Shown piece after piece: positions 60,223-64,000 of a DNA stretch of 64,000 nucleotides (positions are counted from its first letter, which is position 1; each line of letters starts with the position of its first letter). Source of the stretch: Candidatus Lachnoclostridium stercoravium (GTDB lineage Bacteria; Bacillota; Clostridia; Lachnospirales; Lachnospiraceae); the NCBI GenBank assembly GCA_019118365.1, contig DWZA01000100.1:1-64000 (forward strand). The letters are read 5' to 3'. A program made the translations under genes and the position numbers. The notes under the pieces were generated by a model. The model worked only from the letters and a program-made list of their open reading frames with translations. It did not search any database and was not told where the DNA came from.

Positions 60223-61308
60223 ATGAAGATCACAGATATTAAAACACATATGATGCGCGTGCCGCTTGTGAAGCCGTTTCGGATCTCCCTGGGCGTGATC
60301 ACCCATGCGGTAAGCTGCCTGGTAGAGGTGGAGACAGACGAAGGGATCACAGGATATGGAGAAGGTTCTCCGGGACCGCTGATCACAGGAGAGAACCTGG
60401 AGGGAACAGTGGAGACGATCCGGGTGCTGAAAGAAAAGCTGATCGGAATGGATCCGCGGGACATCGAAGGGATCTATACGGTAATGAACCGGGCGGTGGC
60501 TTACGCAGGAACCGCAAAGGCGGCTATCGATATCGCCTGCCACGACATTATAGGAAAGTCCTGTAATATGCCTCTGTATAAAGTTTTAGGCGGTTTGAGC
60601 AATGAGATCGAAACAGATATGACTGTGGGCATCGACACGCCGGAGGCCATGGCGGAGAAGGCAAGGGCTCATGTAAAGGCTGGATTTAACGTGATCAAGA
60701 CTAAGGTAGGCACAGACATCGTAAGCGACTTAGCCCGCGTAAAAGCTATCCGCGAAGCGGTAGGAGACGATGTGAAGATCCGTTTGGACGCCAACCAGGG
60801 CTGGCATGGAAAAGAGGCGGTAGAGCTTCTCAGCCGTTTAAACGAGTATGATATCGAGCTGGTAGAACAGCCGGTGCCGAGATATGATTTTGAAGGTTTA
60901 AAATATGTGACGGCCCACAGCTGCGTGCCGGTCATGGCAGACGAGAGCTGCTGGGACGCAAAAGACGCTTTAAAGCTGGTTTCCGAGAGAGCAGTGGACT
61001 TTATCAATATCAAGCTGATGAAGTGCGGCGGCCTTTACGAGGCGAAGAAGATCGTAAATATCGCGGAAGCGGCAGGCGTAGAGTGTATGCTGGGCTGCAT
61101 GGCGGAAGAGAGCGGTATTGCCATCAATGCGGCGGCAGCCTTAGGCGCGGCTTTGAAAAATATCACCAGGGCCGACTTAGACGCCAGCTTCTCTCTGACA
61201 GAGCTGCCATATGAGGGCGGATTCACCATCAGGGATACGAGACATCTGATCCTTTCCGAAAATCCAGGCCTTGGACTTTCCCATCTGAAGGAGGCTATGT
61301 TTCAATGA
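60223..61308 (+). CDS. Enolase-superfamily enzyme, probable dipeptide epimerase
   Basis: A protein of 361 residues of the muconate-lactonizing subgroup. The catalytic acid/base lysine pair is in FNVIKTKVG, metal ligands in RLDANQGW, ELVEQPVPR and VMADESCW, and the second lysine in INIKLMKCGG. Directly following a dipeptide transporter and before a serine hydrolase, it fits an L-Ala-D/L-Glu type epimerase that acts on murein-derived dipeptides. A cycloisomerase is the main alternative. ATG 60223 is chosen from similarity; AAAGGAG stands rather far (12 bases) upstream. Confidence 0.85.
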   Translation: MKITDIKTHMMRVPLVKPFRISLGVITHAVSCLVEVETDEGITGYGEGSPGPLITGENLEGTVETIRVLKEKLIGMDPRDIEGIYTVMNRAVAYAGTAKAAIDIACHDIIGKSCNMPLYKVLGGLSNEIETDMTVGIDTPEAMAEKARAHVKAGFNVIKTKVGTDIVSDLARVKAIREAVGDDVKIRLDANQGWHGKEAVELLSRLNEYDIELVEQPVPRYDFEGLKYVTAHSCVPVMADESCWDAKDALKLVSERAVDFINIKLMKCGGLYEAKKIVNIAEAAGVECMLGCMAEESGIAINAAAALGAALKNITRADLDASFSLTELPYEGGFTIRDTRHLILSENPGLGLSHLKEAMFQ

Positions 61309-62711
61309 ACTTTATGACTGACGCTTCCAGAAGAGGACTTGAAAAACTGACAGAACAGATCATGGAAGAGAGCAGCGCCAGAGGCGTGGCTCTGGGGATC
61401 ACAGACGCAGAGGGAAATATCCTGTACGAGCATTATTTTGGATGGAGAGACGCGGAAAAGAAACTCCCTATCGACAGGGATACGATCTTCGGCATGGCGT
61501 CCGTGACAAAATCCTTTACCGCGCTTTCCATCATGCAGATGCAGAAAGACGGGCTCCTGGATATTAACGATGCAGTAAAGGACTATGTGCCGGAATTTAC
61601 AAATAAAAACCTGAAGGATCCGGTAAAGATCTGGCATCTGCTGTGCCACAGCGGCGGCTTTTTCCCGCTTTCCCGTATCGTCGTAGATCAGACTGCCCAG
61701 GAAATGGGGATTGAAGATTCCCTGGACAACGAACTGGTCTGCAGAGATGATTTCGCGGACGAAGGAGTGCGCAGGGTAGCAGGACGCCTGGATGAGCAGA
61801 CCCGTTTTACAGGACGTCCAGGCCAGAGGCTCAGCTATTGCAACGATGGTTTCGGCCTTTTATCTGATATCGTAAGACGCCATTCTGACTGCCGCTCGTT
61901 TGCAGAATACCTGGATAAGCACATTCTGAAGCCTTTAGGCATGGACAGGAGCAATATCGGCTTCCTCCGCAATTCTCTGGATGAAAACGCCGCAGTCCTG
62001 TATTCCCAGGAACCGGACGGATCCTGGAGATGCGACAGGGACTATGAAAATAACGCCTTTGTCCTTCACGGCGGCGGCGGTATGAAATCTACCTTAGGGG
62101 ACATGCTGAAATATGTGGCCATGTATCTGAACGAGGGCATGGGTGCCAATGGAAACCGCATCATCGACCGGTATTCGATCCAGGAGATGTGCAAACCAAG
62201 GCAGTTTATGAAGCCAGGCGTATATTACGGATACGGGCTGGAAACAAAGCAGCTGGGCGATATGACGGTTATCGAGCATGGCGGAAGCCTGCCTGGCGTA
62301 TCTTCCAACCTGTCCTTCTGTCCACAGGCAGGGATCGGAGTGATCGTCCTCTGCAACACTATGGACGTACCGGTCTACGCCATCGGAGACGCTGCTCTGC
62401 GGGCGTGCTGCGGCCTTCCGCTGCTGGAAGAAAAGATCTCCCATGCGCCGTATCAGTGGACGGATGAGGAGAAACGGCAGCTGGCAGGCGATTATGTTTC
62501 CGGCGAGGGAGACAGCTTCAGCCTGCAGATCGAAGAAGACGGAAGCCTGTCCATGACGTTAAATGGAAAATATGCAGAGCTGACCCCGGTCTATCCCTGG
62601 CAGGGAATGGTCAGGAAAAAATATACGGATGTGTATCTGACCGCGATCAGGGATGAAGACGGAAAAGTATTTGCAGCCCACTATGGCAGCAGGGTCTTCC
62701 CAAAGGAATAG
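61305..62711 (+). CDS. Serine hydrolase of the beta-lactamase class C / D-aminopeptidase family
   Basis: A protein of 468 residues. The active-site SxxK is in MASVTKSFTAL (Ser about 66), the YxN-type motif in LSYCNDGFGLL (about 176), and the HGG-type third motif in IEHGGSLPG. A C-terminal beta-rich domain of about 100 residues follows. There is no signal peptide, so it is cytoplasmic and not a secreted beta-lactamase; peptide hydrolysis of imported dipeptides is likely from context. It overlaps the epimerase gene by four bases (ATGA). Confidence 0.87.
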   Translation: MNFMTDASRRGLEKLTEQIMEESSARGVALGITDAEGNILYEHYFGWRDAEKKLPIDRDTIFGMASVTKSFTALSIMQMQKDGLLDINDAVKDYVPEFTNKNLKDPVKIWHLLCHSGGFFPLSRIVVDQTAQEMGIEDSLDNELVCRDDFADEGVRRVAGRLDEQTRFTGRPGQRLSYCNDGFGLLSDIVRRHSDCRSFAEYLDKHILKPLGMDRSNIGFLRNSLDENAAVLYSQEPDGSWRCDRDYENNAFVLHGGGGMKSTLGDMLKYVAMYLNEGMGANGNRIIDRYSIQEMCKPRQFMKPGVYYGYGLETKQLGDMTVIEHGGSLPGVSSNLSFCPQAGIGVIVLCNTMDVPVYAIGDAALRACCGLPLLEEKISHAPYQWTDEEKRQLAGDYVSGEGDSFSLQIEEDGSLSMTLNGKYAELTPVYPWQGMVRKKYTDVYLTAIRDEDGKVFAAHYGSRVFPKE

Positions 62712-62725
62712 TAACAGTTATCCCT

Positions 62726-62753
62726 TTGCAAAAGGTGCGCCGTATGATATAAT
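62726..62753 (+). promoter_or_regulatory. Promoter almost touching the next start codon
   Basis: -35 TTGCAA (62726-62731), 16-bp spacer, perfect -10 TATAAT (62748-62753). The next start codon is only nine bases after the -10, so the mRNA would be leaderless or nearly so. Confidence 0.65.
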
Positions 62754-62762
62754 GCCGGTATT

Positions 62763-63728
62763 ATGGAAAATTATATTGTTTTAGATTTAGAATGGAATCA
62801 AAGCCCCAGCGGCAAAGAAGGCGCGGTGGAGCACCTGCCTTTTGAGATCATTGAGATCGGGGCGGTAAAACTGAATACGGAGTTTCAGATCGTCTCCAGA
62901 TTCCACGGGCTGATAAAACCCAGAGTCTATACAGCATTTCATTTTAAGACTTCCCAGGTCGTCCATATAGACATGGAGGAACTGGAACATGACGGAAGGG
63001 ATTTCCCTCACGTGATGGAAGAATTTATCCGCTGGTGCGGAAAAGACTATATCCTGTGTACCTGGGGCTCGATGGATCTTACGGAATTACAGAGAAACGT
63101 GACTTATTACGCTATGGAAGATCCATTTCCCAAACCGCTGCTCTACTATGACATACAGAAGCTTTACAGCCTGGGCTTTAAGGGCGGGAAGGAAAAACCT
63201 TCCCTGGATGCGGCGGTAGAAGAGCAGAACATCCCGGAAGACAAGGCGTTTCACAGGGCCCTGGACGATGCGGTATACACGGCGGAATTGATGAGATTCC
63301 TGGACTGGGACAAACTGAAGCCATACCTGTCCATCGATTACTACAGGATCCCGGATACGAAAGAGGAAGAGGTTTATCTGGAGTTTCCGGAATACGGAAA
63401 ATACGTCTCCAGAGGCTTTGATACAAAAGAAGAGGCTCTGGAAGATAAAAAGATCACAAACGTCGTATGCTGCCGCTGCCGCCGGATGCTGAAGAAAAAG
63501 ATCCGCTGGTTCCCCACAAGTCAGAAGGCATATCTGTGCCTGGCTGTATGCCCGGAACACGGGTGGATAAAAGGCAAGATGCGGATCAAAAAATCCGAAC
63601 ATGGAAAGACCTATGTCGTAAAGACTATGCGGATCGTAGGGGAAGCAGGGGCGGCGGAGATCGCCGCAAAAAAAGAAGAGATGAAAAAACGGAAGCTTCC
63701 CATATTCCGAAAGAAAACAGAAAGTTAA
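62763..63728 (+). CDS. DEDD-type 3'-5' exonuclease (RNase T/DnaQ superfamily, KapD-like)
   Basis: A protein of 321 residues. ExoI motif VLDLEWNQ (Asp8, Glu10), ExoII near WGSMDLTELQ, and ExoIII HRALDDAVYTAEL with the final Asp. A C-terminal domain with CCRCRR and CLAVCPEHG may bind zinc. The first residues are conserved in the family, so the start at 62763 is secure although no ribosome site precedes it. The substrate (RNA or DNA) is not known. Confidence 0.85.
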   Translation: MENYIVLDLEWNQSPSGKEGAVEHLPFEIIEIGAVKLNTEFQIVSRFHGLIKPRVYTAFHFKTSQVVHIDMEELEHDGRDFPHVMEEFIRWCGKDYILCTWGSMDLTELQRNVTYYAMEDPFPKPLLYYDIQKLYSLGFKGGKEKPSLDAAVEEQNIPEDKAFHRALDDAVYTAELMRFLDWDKLKPYLSIDYYRIPDTKEEEVYLEFPEYGKYVSRGFDTKEEALEDKKITNVVCCRCRRMLKKKIRWFPTSQKAYLCLAVCPEHGWIKGKMRIKKSEHGKTYVVKTMRIVGEAGAAEIAAKKEEMKKRKLPIFRKKTES

Positions 63729-63807
63729 AAAAGTAACAGTTCAGCCGTGCGCCATTGAATGGGCGGACACGGCGATCAAAGCGACGTTACTGCGCCGCCC
63801 AGTCAAA

Positions 63808-63857
63808 GACGGAGGAGCGAACCTCACCCTAAGGGGTGGAGATAGTGCTCCTCCGTC
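63808..63857. terminator. Hairpin in the gap after the exonuclease
   Basis: GACGGAGGAGC (63808-63818) pairs with GCTCCTCCGTC (63847-63857) with an inner CACCC/GGGTG stem. A second short stem with CGTATAT and ATATACG follows near 63860-63880. Confidence 0.6.
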
Positions 63858-63910
63858 TGCGTATATATGGAGCATATACGTACAAGAATCAGAAATTATG
63901 AGGGATAGTT

Positions 63911-64000
63911 ATGACAGAACAGGAAAAAATGTTGGCAGGAGAACTTTATGATTGCGGAGATACTGAATTATTAGTGCAATGGCATAAGGCTAAAGATTTA
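63911..64000 (+). CDS. Maltose O-acetyltransferase-like gene, N-terminus only
   Basis: The first 30 codons read MTEQEKMLAGELYDCGDTEL and then LVQWHKAKDL, matching the Mac domain at the start of sugar O-acetyltransferases (Maa/LacA family). GAGGGAT stands upstream of ATG 63911. The catalytic hexapeptide-repeat part is outside the window. Confidence 0.75.
   Translation, partial: MTEQEKMLAGELYDCGDTELLVQWHKAKDL

Noticed and set aside
1..64000. CRISPR array, rRNA genes, IS elements with transposase
   Set aside because: I looked for regularly spaced repeats, rRNA-like stretches and transposase motifs (DDE, HUH) and saw none.

Overview
The window looks like a gut-type Firmicute of the class Clostridia, probably Lachnospiraceae. 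Supporting signs are strong AGGAGG-type ribosome sites, sigma-A promoters, a Gram-positive SOS box, a YolD-like/Y-polymerase pair, a Clostridia-style molybdenum cofactor cluster and PucR/LysR regulators. No ribosomal RNA, complete tRNA or CRISPR array is visible. The organism is inferred from gene content, not from a marker gene.

Region 1 (1-36,093) is an integrated mobile element, or the right part of one. Its right edge is a 42-base 3' fragment of a tRNA-Arg(CCU) gene at 36,052-36,093, followed by what looks like that tRNA's own terminator and then ordinary chromosome. The tyrosine integrase lies just inside this edge. The left end is outside the window. The left two thirds hold a defence island. 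dndBCDEA on the + strand (402-6,486) is a DNA phosphorothioation operon. A tightly coupled seven-gene operon plus a small Cro/C1-type regulator on the - strand (23,253-6,526) converges on it. That operon encodes a NERD-UvrD helicase, an AddB-like Fe-S protein, an SNF2 helicase, a RecQ-like helicase, a winged-helix protein, a P-loop ATPase and a helical protein. The usual restriction genes dndFGH are absent. The helicase/ATPase order (SNF2, RecQ-like, small winged-helix protein, large ATPase) matches the dpdE-F-G-H order I recall from 7-deazaguanine DNA-modification islands. My main hypothesis is therefore a phosphorothioate-guided defence system with a Dpd-like (or Pbe-like) effector module.

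The right third of the element (23.4-36.1 kb) appears more GC-rich and looks like the element's housekeeping part. It holds an SGNH-WYL fusion regulator; an SOS-type cassette (LexA-like repressor behind a perfect SOS box, ImmA/IrrE-type peptidase, Y-family polymerase, YolD-like protein, zinc-ribbon proteins, VOC protein); a Cro/C1-type regulator; a possible structured RNA; two ParB-superfamily proteins; a frameshifted MazF; excisionase-like HTH proteins; and the integrase, which carries an in-frame amber codon before its apparent natural end.

Region 2 (36.1-51.5 kb) is chromosome with several scars. There is an antitoxin whose toxin partner is reduced to its C-terminus, and a regulator remnant. 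A long - strand operon covers molybdate uptake and molybdenum cofactor synthesis (xdhC-like, modCBA, MOSC-MogA fusion, moaA, moaC, MoeA-like, phosphatase-HD, nucleotidyltransferase-ModE-like regulator). Then come a macro-like protein, a fused HigB-HigA-type toxin-antitoxin gene, an ABC exporter pair collapsed into one reading frame by several deletions, and a YeiH-type transporter.

Region 3 (51.5-64 kb) has a LysR regulator, an EamA transporter, a dipeptide ABC transporter operon (dppABCDF-like) followed by an enolase-superfamily epimerase and a serine hydrolase, a DEDD exonuclease, and the start of a maltose O-acetyltransferase-like gene. Several palindromic intergenic repeats are scattered through regions 2 and 3.
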